A stretch of 64,000 nt of DNA from Alphaproteobacteria bacterium (GTDB lineage Bacteria > Pseudomonadota > Alphaproteobacteria > RF32 > CAG-239). The notes beneath the pieces were generated by a model. That model saw only the letters and a list, made by a program, of their open reading frames with translations. It searched no databases and was not told the DNA's origin. The stretch lies in the NCBI GenBank assembly GCA_028706255.1, contig JAQWBS010000002.1, positions 186,001-250,000 on the forward strand, written 5' to 3'. Made by a program: the position numbers and the translations under genes. Shown in pieces: positions 36,192-45,517 of this stretch. The first letter of the stretch is position 1, and each line of letters opens with the position of its first letter.

Positions 36192-36650
36192 CTACATTTC
36201 AATCTCAATATACTCAATTCCGGCTTCGTCAAACATTTGTCTTGCATGAGGAAGTTTATCTCTCCACGTTGGAGAAGTAATATCTTCTCTCTTCTCAAGT
36301 TGGCGGGTAACGACGGTTTTGATGCCAGATTGAATAATGGCTCTGGCACAATCTGTGCATGGGGTGTGGGTCGCATAAAGGACGCAACCTTTTAAGGAAA
36401 CACCTGTCAAACAAGCATTATAGACGCAATTTCTTTCAGCATGTTCAAAAAAATCATATTTTGTTGGGCGTTCTTTACGCTCTTCAATGTCATCATTTAC
36501 CCCTCTCACCAAGCCATTATAACCGGTTGCTCTAATTTCTCGATCAGGGCCAACAACAATGGCTCCTGTTTTCGTTGAAGGGTCTTTCGACCAGCCTGAA
36601 ATTAAGATTGCCACTTCCATAAAGCGACGGTGCCATTTTTCTGAAAACAT
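36192..36650 (-). CDS. dCMP deaminase family protein (ComEB-like)
   Basis: 152 residues from the ATG at 36650; the longer frame to 36698 has no typical start. Zinc-dependent cytidine/deoxycytidylate deaminase fold: the zinc ligands and catalytic Glu are in FFEHAERNCVYNA (HAE) and HTPCTDCARAII (PCxxC). N-terminal SKDPSTKTGAIVVGPDREI is typical of the dCMP deaminase branch. It would turn dCMP to dUMP for dTTP synthesis. Divergent from eno, with 100 bases between. Confidence 0.88.
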   Translation of the reverse strand: MFSEKWHRRFMEVAILISGWSKDPSTKTGAIVVGPDREIRATGYNGLVRGVNDDIEERKERPTKYDFFEHAERNCVYNACLTGVSLKGCVLYATHTPCTDCARAIIQSGIKTVVTRQLEKREDITSPTWRDKLPHARQMFDEAGIEYIEIEM

Positions 36651-36729
36651 TGTGACTAACCCCCAAAAAAGAACTAATATTTCTTGACATTCTAGCAAAA
36701 ATGAGAGAGTTTACAAGGGAGTTTTTTAA

Positions 36730-38064
<1,335 letters not shown>

Positions 38065-38075
38065 TTCTGCAAGAT

Positions 38076-38108
38076 AAAAAAAAGGCTCTCAATTGAGAGC
38101 CTTTTTTA
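38076..38108. terminator. Bidirectional rho-independent terminator
   Basis: AAAAAGGCTCTCAATT / AATTGAGAGCCTTTTT perfect hairpin after eno, also positioned for the convergent small gene. Confidence 0.88.
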
Positions 38109-38124
38109 TTTTTTAATTCTCAAA

Positions 38125-38184
38125 TTATCTGCAAGCTTTACCTGCTTTTTTTGCTAAAGCTTCAACCGCACCTAATGCTTTTTT
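38125..38184 (-). other. A_AAA_AAG slippery site and -1 frame extension
   Basis: Minus-strand heptamer at 38178-38184 just before the zero-frame stop, then an open -1 frame to 38125. A perfect 8-bp inverted repeat AAGCTTTA / TAAAGCTT (38155-38162 with 38133-38140) lies about 15 bases downstream and could form a hairpin, although that spacer is longer than the usual 5-9 bases. Confidence 0.45.
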
Positions 38185-38375
38185 AGAAGCTTTTTATAAA
38201 CTTTAGGTGCTATATCTGTTGAAGAACTTCCAGAAAATTGATCTGCGAATCCTTTTGCCATATCCAATGAATCTGTTGCCAGTTCATTAAGCTCTTGCGC
38301 CCCTTCAGCAGCAACTTCCACAGTCTTAGCGACGGCTCTTCCAGAAAGCTTTAGAATATCTTTTCTGTTTACCAT
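38172..38375 (-). CDS. Small helical protein, 67 aa, probably frameshifted (83 aa with -1 shift)
   Basis: Starts at the ATG at 38375 (GGAATACTT before it). It is a cationic, amphipathic helical protein with no signal peptide (VAKTVEVAAEGAQELNELAT, phasin-like in texture but not assigned). The zero frame stops at TAG 38172-38174, directly after CTA AAA AAG CAT. The A_AAA_AAG there (38178-38184) is a classic -1 slippery heptamer, and the -1 frame continues coherently for 17 residues (ALGAVEALAKKAGKACR) to TAA at 38125-38127. Either programmed frameshifting, or loss of one A from a run of seven, would explain this. Confidence 0.6.
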   Translation of the reverse strand: MVNRKDILKLSGRAVAKTVEVAAEGAQELNELATDSLDMAKGFADQFSGSSSTDIAPKVYKKLLKKH

Positions 38376-38514
38376 AAGTATTCCTTTCAATTTGTTTACA
38401 CCTAAAATTTAGCATATTTTTTTGAATTAGACAATAGACAAAAAAAACATTAATTGATTTTAAAGTGCTTTATCTTATAGTGAGTTCATCAAAACATAAT
38501 GACGGACAGAACAG

Positions 38515-39780
38515 ATGAAAAAAGAAGCATTTACAGGCAAAAAGACATATCTTTGGGGAACAGGCACGGAAGGTCAAGCTATCCTCTCTTGGTGGAACAA
38601 AAACTTCCCTCAACAAACTTTGGGAATCATTGAAAACAATGCAATTCCTCAAGATGCAGAAATTATCATCAAATCTCCAGGGGTGAGTTCATACCTTCCA
38701 CAAGTTGTTGAAGCGAAGAACAATGGCATTCAATTTACTTCCATGATGAACATCTTTTTAGCGAATCTTAAAGTAGAGAATCGTCCAAAAATTATTGCAA
38801 TCACTGGAACGAAAGGTAAAAGCACCTCTGCTTCTATGATGGCTGAAATGCTAGAAAAAATGGGCTTCAAAGTTGGGCTTGGGGGAAACATTGGCATTAT
38901 TCCTTTAGATTTTCTTGAGCAAGAATTAGACTATATTGTTTTGGAACTTTCCAGCTTTCAAATTTATGACATCACCTATCCGCTTTTGGATTATGTGACA
39001 ATTACAAATATTTCACAAGCTCACACAGATTGGCATTTGACTTATGAAAATTATAAGAAAGATAAATTAGATATTATCAAATTGGCTAAGTATAAAATTC
39101 TCAATTATCATGATGATTATTTGCGTCAAGCCAAAGCAGACAACATCACTTATTATAATGATGAAAAAGGTTTCTGGGTAAAAGACGGAAAAATCTTTGA
39201 AGGCAAAGAAGAAATTGCCTTGCCAAAACTTAATGTTTTTGGCGACCATAATCTTTCAAACATTTGCGGACTTCTAACCATTCTGAAAATGCTTGGGCTA
39301 GACTATAAAAAAGCTGTGATGTTCTTGGCAGACTATCACCCTCTTGACCACCGTTTGCAAAAAATTCATGAGAAAAATGGCTTAATTTTCATCAATGATA
39401 GTATCGCAACCGTTGCTGATAGTGTGATTGCGGGGGTGAATGCGTTCAAAGAAGATGTTGCCTTAATTGTTGGCGGATATGACAATGGCCCAGACTATTT
39501 TGAACTTAATAAATTTATTGCCAATGAAAAACGAATCAAAATTGCTATTTGCCTTCCCGATACTGGCAGAATGTTGACCTCTGAAAAATGTGTGCAAGTC
39601 AACACAATGAGAGAAGCGGTTGAGTGTGCTGTGAGCTTTTTTAAAGAAGATAAAGGATTTTGCAATCAACCTTCCGATAAAATCATTTTGCTTTCACCAG
39701 CTGCTCCAAGCTTTAACATGTACAAGAACTATAAAGAACGTGGTGAAGATTTTGCCAAACTTGCAAAGGAATTATGTTAA
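38515..39780 (+). CDS. murD: UDP-N-acetylmuramoyl-L-alanine glutamate ligase (MurD family)
   Basis: 421 residues. It adds glutamate to UDP-MurNAc-L-Ala in the cytoplasm. ATP-binding loop IAITGTKGKSTSAS (about residue 94), substrate region VLELSSFQIYD, then TNISQAHTDWH where classic MurD has DHLDxH, and C-terminal GDHNLSN. The motif FINDSIATVADSVIAGVNAF differs from the classic NDSKATN and, with VALIVGGYDNGPDY, resembles the MurD2-like branch that in Xanthomonas adds L-Glu before epimerisation by MurL. D-Glu or L-Glu specificity is therefore open. Its end overlaps murE. Confidence 0.88.
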   Translation: MKKEAFTGKKTYLWGTGTEGQAILSWWNKNFPQQTLGIIENNAIPQDAEIIIKSPGVSSYLPQVVEAKNNGIQFTSMMNIFLANLKVENRPKIIAITGTKGKSTSASMMAEMLEKMGFKVGLGGNIGIIPLDFLEQELDYIVLELSSFQIYDITYPLLDYVTITNISQAHTDWHLTYENYKKDKLDIIKLAKYKILNYHDDYLRQAKADNITYYNDEKGFWVKDGKIFEGKEEIALPKLNVFGDHNLSNICGLLTILKMLGLDYKKAVMFLADYHPLDHRLQKIHEKNGLIFINDSIATVADSVIAGVNAFKEDVALIVGGYDNGPDYFELNKFIANEKRIKIAICLPDTGRMLTSEKCVQVNTMREAVECAVSFFKEDKGFCNQPSDKIILLSPAAPSFNMYKNYKERGEDFAKLAKELC

Positions 39781-41186
39781 TGAAGCTCTCTGATTTACTT
39801 GATGGCTTACCTGAGATTGATGTTTCAGGCATTGCCTTAGATTCAAGAAAAGTTCAAAAAGGTAACCTCTTTTTTGCCATCACGGGAAACTTGAAAAATG
39901 GAAGTGAGTTTATCCCTGATGCAATCAAAAATGGCGCTGTTGCCATTATTGGTGATGAAGATTTATCAGAGCTTTCCGTGCCATATTTCAAAGTTGAAGA
40001 AATTCGCAAAGTTGTGCCACTTATTGCCAGTCGTTTTTATCATCAAAAACCTAAATATGTTGTGGCAGTTACTGGTACAAACGGAAAAACTTCAATTGCC
40101 TCTTTTGTTGCTCAACTTTTTAAAAAACTAGGGCATAAGTCTGCAACAATCGGAACACTTGGCGTTGTTTCAGATGACTATAATTATGACTTTGGCACAA
40201 CTACGCCAGATGCAGTTGAGTTTCACAAATCTTTGCAAACATTGGCACAAAATGGGGTTGAAGCAGTTTGCTTCGAAGCCTCTAGCCACGGGCTTGACCA
40301 ACACCGCATTGATGACACAAAAATTCAGGCAGCTGGCTTTACCAATCTCACGCAAGACCATTTAGACTATCACAAAGATATGGAACACTACGCTCAAGCC
40401 AAAAAACTTTTGTTCACAAATATTCTCCCTAAAGACGGTATTGCTGTTTTAAATGCTGATGACGATTATTTCGAAACTTTTGCTGATTGTGACCACAAAG
40501 TTTGGAGCTATGGCTTCAAAGGAAAAGAAATTAAAATCACTGCAAATGATAAGCATGATGTTTCATTACAAGTTTTCGGAAAAGCTTACCACTTTCACAC
40601 AAATGTAGTTGGAGACTTTCAAATTATGAATATGCTTTGTGCGGCAGGCTTAGTTATTGCTTGTGGCTTTGAAGCAGAAAAAGTTATTCCCCTTTTGCCA
40701 GAACTTCTGCCACCTGAAGGTCGCTTAGACTTTGCAGGAGAACTCAAGAATGGGGCAAAAGTTTTTATAGACTATGCTCACACGCCTGATGCTTTGGAGA
40801 AAGCTATTCTTGCCTTACGCCCTTATACCGCAAACAAACTTTCTGTCGTCTTCGGATGTGGCGGAGACAGAGATAAAACAAAACGCCCTAAAATGGGTAA
40901 AATTGCCCAAGATTTAGCAGATGTTGTTTATGTGACAGATGACAACCCTCGCACAGAAAATGCAGAAATCATTCGCCAAGAAGTGATGGTGGGTTGCCCT
41001 CAGGCAAAAAATGTTGGGGATAGAAGTGTGGCAATTAAGATTGCTATTGAAAACTTAAAAAATGACGATATCTTACTCATCGCTGGCAAGGGGCATGAAG
41101 CCTATCAAATTATAGGAACGACCAAACACCACTTTAATGATAAAGAAGAAGCCGCTGCAGCAATTTTGAGGTTTAATCAACAATAG
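39774..41186 (+). CDS. murE: UDP-MurNAc-L-Ala-Glu:meso-diaminopimelate ligase
   Basis: 470 residues. It adds the third residue of the murein peptide. The ATP loop VVAVTGTNGKTSIASF, AVCFEASSHGLDQHR, the carbamylated-Lys region and FIDYAHTPDALEKAI are present. DDNPRTE (near residue 388) carries the DNPR motif that selects meso-diaminopimelate, so the wall should be the Gram-negative mDAP type. AAAGGA precedes the ATG at 39774; an ATG two codons on (39780) overlaps the murD stop as TAATG and is equally possible. murD-murE-marC appear to be one transcript. Confidence 0.96.
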   Translation: MLMKLSDLLDGLPEIDVSGIALDSRKVQKGNLFFAITGNLKNGSEFIPDAIKNGAVAIIGDEDLSELSVPYFKVEEIRKVVPLIASRFYHQKPKYVVAVTGTNGKTSIASFVAQLFKKLGHKSATIGTLGVVSDDYNYDFGTTTPDAVEFHKSLQTLAQNGVEAVCFEASSHGLDQHRIDDTKIQAAGFTNLTQDHLDYHKDMEHYAQAKKLLFTNILPKDGIAVLNADDDYFETFADCDHKVWSYGFKGKEIKITANDKHDVSLQVFGKAYHFHTNVVGDFQIMNMLCAAGLVIACGFEAEKVIPLLPELLPPEGRLDFAGELKNGAKVFIDYAHTPDALEKAILALRPYTANKLSVVFGCGGDRDKTKRPKMGKIAQDLADVVYVTDDNPRTENAEIIRQEVMVGCPQAKNVGDRSVAIKIAIENLKNDDILLIAGKGHEAYQIIGTTKHHFNDKEEAAAAILRFNQQ

Positions 41187-41194
41187 GGAAGAGA

Positions 41195-41797
41195 ATGTTA
41201 GCTAATTTTAATTTTCAAGAATTTGTCGGGGCTTTTTTTATTTTATTTGCAATCATGAATGTTCCGGGGACTGTTCCCGTTGTGCTTAATTTGCAGAAAA
41301 AACGCAATTTCATCAAACCTGCCAAAGCTGGTTTAGCAACCTTTATCATCTTTGTTGCCTTCTTCTATGGAGGAAATGCTTTCCTCAACCTCTTTGGCGT
41401 TGATATTTCATCCTTTGCTGTTGCAGGTTCAATTATCATCTTTATCATTGCTTTGAGTATGATTTTGGATATTGAAATTGGCAATTCAAACAATGAAGCC
41501 GTTGATAAAGATGCAACCATTGTGCCTGTGGTTTTTCCTTTAATTGCAGGTTCTGGCTCGCTCACAACATTGCTTTCCATTCGTGCACATTATGCAACAG
41601 AAAACATTCTCTTAGCCGTTTTGGCAAATAGTTTAGTGGTTTATATTATTCTAAAATCTGTAAGAAAAATTGAGAAAATCGCTGGGATAGTGGTGCTTTC
41701 GACCATTCAAAAAGTTTTTGGCATTATCTTGCTAACCATCGCCGTCAAGCTCTTTACAACAAACTTAGCAACGATGGTTCACAACTTACATTTATAA
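41195..41797 (+). CDS. marC: MarC family integral membrane protein
   Basis: 200 residues with six predicted helices, the normal MarC size. Conserved features are FFILFAIMNVPGTVPVVLNL near the N-terminus, GVDISSFAVAGSIIIFIIAL and VPVVFPLIAGSGSLTTLLS. The family was once linked to multiple antibiotic resistance, but its function is not established; some members (SnatA) move small amino acids. It begins eight bases after murE with SD AGGGAAGAG, so it is probably the last gene of the murDE transcript. Confidence 0.88.
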   Translation: MLANFNFQEFVGAFFILFAIMNVPGTVPVVLNLQKKRNFIKPAKAGLATFIIFVAFFYGGNAFLNLFGVDISSFAVAGSIIIFIIALSMILDIEIGNSNNEAVDKDATIVPVVFPLIAGSGSLTTLLSIRAHYATENILLAVLANSLVVYIILKSVRKIEKIAGIVVLSTIQKVFGIILLTIAVKLFTTNLATMVHNLHL

Positions 41798-41802
41798 AGT
41801 GG

Positions 41803-41952
41803 CTAAATTCTAGCCCCTTCATAACAGTCTGGAGATTCTTCGTCTTCGCAAACAATGCTCGTGTCATAAAGCTTTGTTCTATCTGATTCAAATTGACCTG
41901 CAACGCAACCGAACAAAGAAAAAACGAGTGACAGCAAAATATATTTTTTCAT
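41803..41952 (-). CDS. Small lipoprotein, 49 aa
   Basis: A short gene below common length cut-offs. The reading frame begins MKKYILLSLVFSLFGC, a full signal peptide with lipobox LFGC (Cys16), then a hydrophilic 33-residue mature part with two more cysteines (IVCEDEESPDCYEG) that could form a disulfide. It lies ten bases downstream of the membrane-protein gene at 41963 and is probably co-transcribed. It ends six bases from marC. Function unknown. Confidence 0.7.
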   Translation of the reverse strand: MKKYILLSLVFSLFGCVAGQFESDRTKLYDTSIVCEDEESPDCYEGARI

Positions 41953-41962
41953 AATTTAATTC

Positions 41963-42331
41963 CTATAAATTGGTGTAAAGACAAACAAAAACAATCAAGA
42001 ACATAGATGCTTTAGCAACAAAACTCAACCATACACTTTTATCATATGCCTTTGCACTTCTCCATGTGGCAAGTAAGATAATAAAGCTGTATAAAACGAG
42101 TGCCACCAGTGATGCAATATTGAAAACCGTGACAACAATGACACTATTATCAATCCGCAAAGGGTGAAAATATTTGGTATAAAAATCAACAATGCTCACA
42201 CTTCCCAACTTTGCAGAAAGCAACTTCCCAGAAATAACACTGATAACATTGACAATTGTTAATCCCAAAACACCAAACTTCCAGAAAGTTTCTCCAAGAC
42301 TCAACTTTCCTTCAATTAGTTTTTTTAACAT
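41963..42331 (-). CDS. Small inner-membrane protein, 122 aa
   Basis: The ATG at 42331 is preferred to the GTG three codons upstream, since AAGGTG sits seven bases before it. There are three predicted helices, at about residues 20-40, 66-92 and 100-120. The opening LKKLIEGKLSLGETFWKFGV is typical of a group of small proteobacterial membrane proteins of unknown role, in which this amphipathic start precedes the first helix. It precedes the 49-residue lipoprotein. Confidence 0.65.
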   Translation of the reverse strand: MLKKLIEGKLSLGETFWKFGVLGLTIVNVISVISGKLLSAKLGSVSIVDFYTKYFHPLRIDNSVIVVTVFNIASLVALVLYSFIILLATWRSAKAYDKSVWLSFVAKASMFLIVFVCLYTNL

Positions 42332-42410
42332 TTCAATCACCTTAATTTATTATATAGTCAGAATAAGTTTAGTTCTTTTCTCAAATTACACAAGAAAATT
42401 AAAGAATCGA

Positions 42411-43793
42411 TTAACAAGTAGCGACACTGACTGCCAATCCGCCTAGTGCTGTTTCTTTATATTTATTGTTCATATCACGTCCCGTTTCCATCATTGTTTT
42501 GATGATGGTGTCAAGGGGCACAAGTGCATGCTCACTGCTCTTCATACCCATTCTGGCGGAAGTCACTGCTTTAACAGCTCCCATGGCATTACGTTCAATG
42601 CAAGGAATTTGAACCAAACCAGCAACAGGGTCACAAGTTAAGCCCAAATTATGTTCCATCGCAATTTCTGCCGAAGCTTCAACTTGCAAAATGCTTCCCC
42701 CCATCGCTGCACAAAGCCCCGCCGCAGAGATTGAGCAAGCAACGCCCACTTCACCCTGACAACCAACTTCTGCACCAGAAATTGAGGCATTGCTTCGATA
42801 AAGGCTACAAATTCCTGAAGCGGTTAATAAAAATTTTAAAATACCATCTTCCAGAGAATAAGGCGATTTAGAAGCAGCAAAACGTTCAAAATATCTTAAA
42901 ACAGAAGGCATTATGCCTGCCGAACCCATTGTTGGGGCTGTCACAATTTGTCCACCAGCTGCATTTTCTTCCGCAACGGCGAATCCCCAAAGGCTGAGCC
43001 AATCTAAAATTAACAAAGGGTCATATTCATTGTTGCGAAATTTTTCTTCTAATCTTTGATATATCCCATTTGCTTTGCGTGGTAAATTTAACCCACCATT
43101 TAAAATTCCTGTTGCTTTCATGCCTCTATCAATTGCATTTTGCATAATCTCTCTAATTTTAAAGATGCCTTCTTTTACTTCAGATTCAGGTCTTAAGGCA
43201 CATTCATTTTCCCAGATAATTTCTGCAATCGACTTCTTTTGTGCTTCGCAAATTTTTTGAAGTTCAACAAAACTATTAAAATCGTGAGGAATTTTCAGAG
43301 GTTCTCTATCTACCCTTTTCGCAATAGCATCTTGACGCACGACCGTTCCACCACCAATGGAGAAATATGTTTCTGACAACAAAAGTTGCCCTTCTTTGCT
43401 ATAAGCCTCAAATTTCATTCCATTAGAATGTTCTGGCAAAAACACATCTTTTTTGAAAATGACGTTCTCATCTAAGTCAAAAGCAATTGGCTTTTCTTGA
43501 GCTAAGTGCAAAATTTTATCCAACTTCACTGCATTCACATAAGGAATTTCAGGATTAACTTTCTCTGCCTCAAGTCCCATTAATCCATAAACAATTGCCT
43601 TAACTGTTCCATGCCCAACGCCTGTCAATGCCAGAGAACCATAGATGGTGACATCAATTTTTGTTACCCGTTCAAAAAGCTCTTCCGTATGTAAATTATC
43701 AATAAATCTTTTGGCAGCACGCATCGGCCCAACTGTGTGCGAACTGGAAGGTCCAATCCCAATTGAGAAAATTTCAAAAAAGCTGTAATACAT
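42411..43793 (-). CDS. sdaA: L-serine ammonia-lyase (iron-sulfur dependent)
   Basis: 460 residues, single-chain type. It deaminates L-serine to pyruvate and ammonia using a 4Fe-4S cluster. The N-terminal beta domain has [18 protein letters not shown], and the alpha domain has [40 protein letters not shown] and [10 protein letters not shown], which carry the cluster cysteines. The final cysteine near the C-terminus (VSVATC, the last residue) corresponds to the tail that reaches the cluster in this family. It starts two bases after the peptidase gene, so it is in that operon. Confidence 0.96.
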   Translation of the reverse strand: MYYSFFEIFSIGIGPSSSHTVGPMRAAKRFIDNLHTEELFERVTKIDVTIYGSLALTGVGHGTVKAIVYGLMGLEAEKVNPEIPYVNAVKLDKILHLAQEKPIAFDLDENVIFKKDVFLPEHSNGMKFEAYSKEGQLLLSETYFSIGGGTVVRQDAIAKRVDREPLKIPHDFNSFVELQKICEAQKKSIAEIIWENECALRPESEVKEGIFKIREIMQNAIDRGMKATGILNGGLNLPRKANGIYQRLEEKFRNNEYDPLLILDWLSLWGFAVAEENAAGGQIVTAPTMGSAGIMPSVLRYFERFAASKSPYSLEDGILKFLLTASGICSLYRSNASISGAEVGCQGEVGVACSISAAGLCAAMGGSILQVEASAEIAMEHNLGLTCDPVAGLVQIPCIERNAMGAVKAVTSARMGMKSSEHALVPLDTIIKTMMETGRDMNNKYKETALGGLAVSVATC

Positions 43794-43795
43794 GG

Positions 43796-45517
43796 CTAAA
43801 TATATGTCCTTATATCTTTATATGGCTTTAACCCTAATTCTTGAAGAAACTTTGCAATGCGGGCAGAATCTTTTCCCCATTTGCCGTTCTTTTCAATGAA
43901 ATCTGCAGCAACTTTTGGCGATTTAGAAAGCTGAACTTCAATCGTTTCTGCCAAAAATTGCTTCATCACTCTATCAAAAATTTCAAAATTAATGTGCAAT
44001 TTACCTTCTTCGTCAAAAGAAGTGACACCGTGTTCAAGCAGATAATTAAATTGCATCAAATCTGCAACACGATGTGGATGGTCAAACTTTGCTTCAGCTC
44101 GCATAAACAAGCGACCAACAACCCAAGAAGTGTAAATTTCTTTCAATGCTTTAGCATCAATAACCCCAGCTTTAACATATTCAGGCATAAAAGCGATAGA
44201 GATAACATCTGCTTTATGTTCTTCAATGATATGTTTATATTTTCCCAAAGCATTTTGATAAGCACTGTTTGGTCCAAATGAGTGTCCGTTTTCATGACCA
44301 ATCACAAATAAGTGGTCTGACAAATCTCCTTGGTCATAAAATGGGTGCAATTCTTTTGCAACCAACTTCTCTAAAATCTTAGCCGTTTTTTCGGTATCTT
44401 TTGACATTCTAACTTGGCGATGATAAGCATTTCGACGACCATTGCCCTGTTTGATTGAAAGCTTGTCATTGTTCGGCAAGTTTTGAGCCGTTGTAATTCC
44501 ACCACGACATTGTGCATAATCGCCTGTCAACGCAACCAAATCAACATCAACCATCGTTTGTTTTAAACCTTCGCCACCACAAACATTTTGTTCATATTTA
44601 TCTGCAAAAGGCATTAAACCGACCAATTCGCTCATATGGTCTTTAAATTCTAAAATCAGTTCCGTGCCTTTTTTGTTGATAATTCCAACCCGAACGCCGA
44701 GCATATCTTTTGACGTTGCTTCAATATGATGTTTTTCTAAAAGTTTTTTGATTGTTTCATTTTCAAAAATAGTCGTCGTCATTTCGTCATCATAATTTTC
44801 ACGTCCTAAAGTAAACTCTAAGTCTGTGTCTTGAAGTGTTGCCCATTTTGCATCTGCTTTTGCATCTAAGGGTTCATCTGCCACACGCAACGCTTTGGCT
44901 TGCAACACAAGGTATTCAGCAAAATCTTTATTGGTGACGACTTTCGCCGCTTTGTCTAATTCATCGGCCGCCGCAGAAAATTCTTTTGAAAAATATGCAA
45001 CATAATCAATTGCTTCAAGCTCTTTGTCTTTTCTTCTGACCATTGTTCTAGCACTGAGAATTTTCTTCAATGTTTCAATTTTATTTTGAGCAAACATTTC
45101 TAATAAAATTTTATGAAATTCTTCAACACTCATATCATGAGGATAGAAATTTCTTCCGGCATATCCTTTAATGCCTTTAAAAATTTCAATGTGTTCTTTA
45201 TCAATACCATTACTTCCTTCAACGCCATTCAAACTGTTGAAAAAAGCCAAAGTTTTTTTAGCATATTCACTGGTTTTTGCCGCCTCACTCAAAGCATTTT
45301 TTTGAGCATGGTTTAAATGATGATCTTGTTCCAAAGTCACGTCATTAAGGATTCTTGCTGCTTTTGTAAGATATTCTAAGGCTTTCTTATCCCCTTCAGG
45401 CAAAGCTTTATAACCTTCAAAATCTTTTGACACTAATTCAATTTTTGAGGTTTTATTTTGTAAAGCATCATCTAAAAAAGCTTCATTCAGTGCGATTTCA
45501 TGGCCATTAATTTTCAT
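43796..45517 (-). CDS. M49-like (dipeptidyl peptidase III-related) zinc peptidase
   Basis: 573 residues, cytoplasmic. The zinc site is HENGH at 408-412 and the third-ligand motif EEHKAD at 432-437 matches the EExRAE/D motif of dipeptidyl peptidase III. Classic M49 enzymes have HExxxH (HELLGH); this one has HExxH, which marks a divergent subgroup. Other family-like stretches include RNFYPHDMS and SWVVGRLFMRAEAKFDHPHR. It probably removes dipeptides from short peptides, but substrate is unproven. Overlaps the upstream MEMO-AMMECR1 gene by 11 bases and leads into sdaA, suggesting peptide and serine catabolism in one operon. Confidence 0.78.
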   Translation of the reverse strand: MKINGHEIALNEAFLDDALQNKTSKIELVSKDFEGYKALPEGDKKALEYLTKAARILNDVTLEQDHHLNHAQKNALSEAAKTSEYAKKTLAFFNSLNGVEGSNGIDKEHIEIFKGIKGYAGRNFYPHDMSVEEFHKILLEMFAQNKIETLKKILSARTMVRRKDKELEAIDYVAYFSKEFSAAADELDKAAKVVTNKDFAEYLVLQAKALRVADEPLDAKADAKWATLQDTDLEFTLGRENYDDEMTTTIFENETIKKLLEKHHIEATSKDMLGVRVGIINKKGTELILEFKDHMSELVGLMPFADKYEQNVCGGEGLKQTMVDVDLVALTGDYAQCRGGITTAQNLPNNDKLSIKQGNGRRNAYHRQVRMSKDTEKTAKILEKLVAKELHPFYDQGDLSDHLFVIGHENGHSFGPNSAYQNALGKYKHIIEEHKADVISIAFMPEYVKAGVIDAKALKEIYTSWVVGRLFMRAEAKFDHPHRVADLMQFNYLLEHGVTSFDEEGKLHINFEIFDRVMKQFLAETIEVQLSKSPKVAADFIEKNGKWGKDSARIAKFLQELGLKPYKDIRTYI

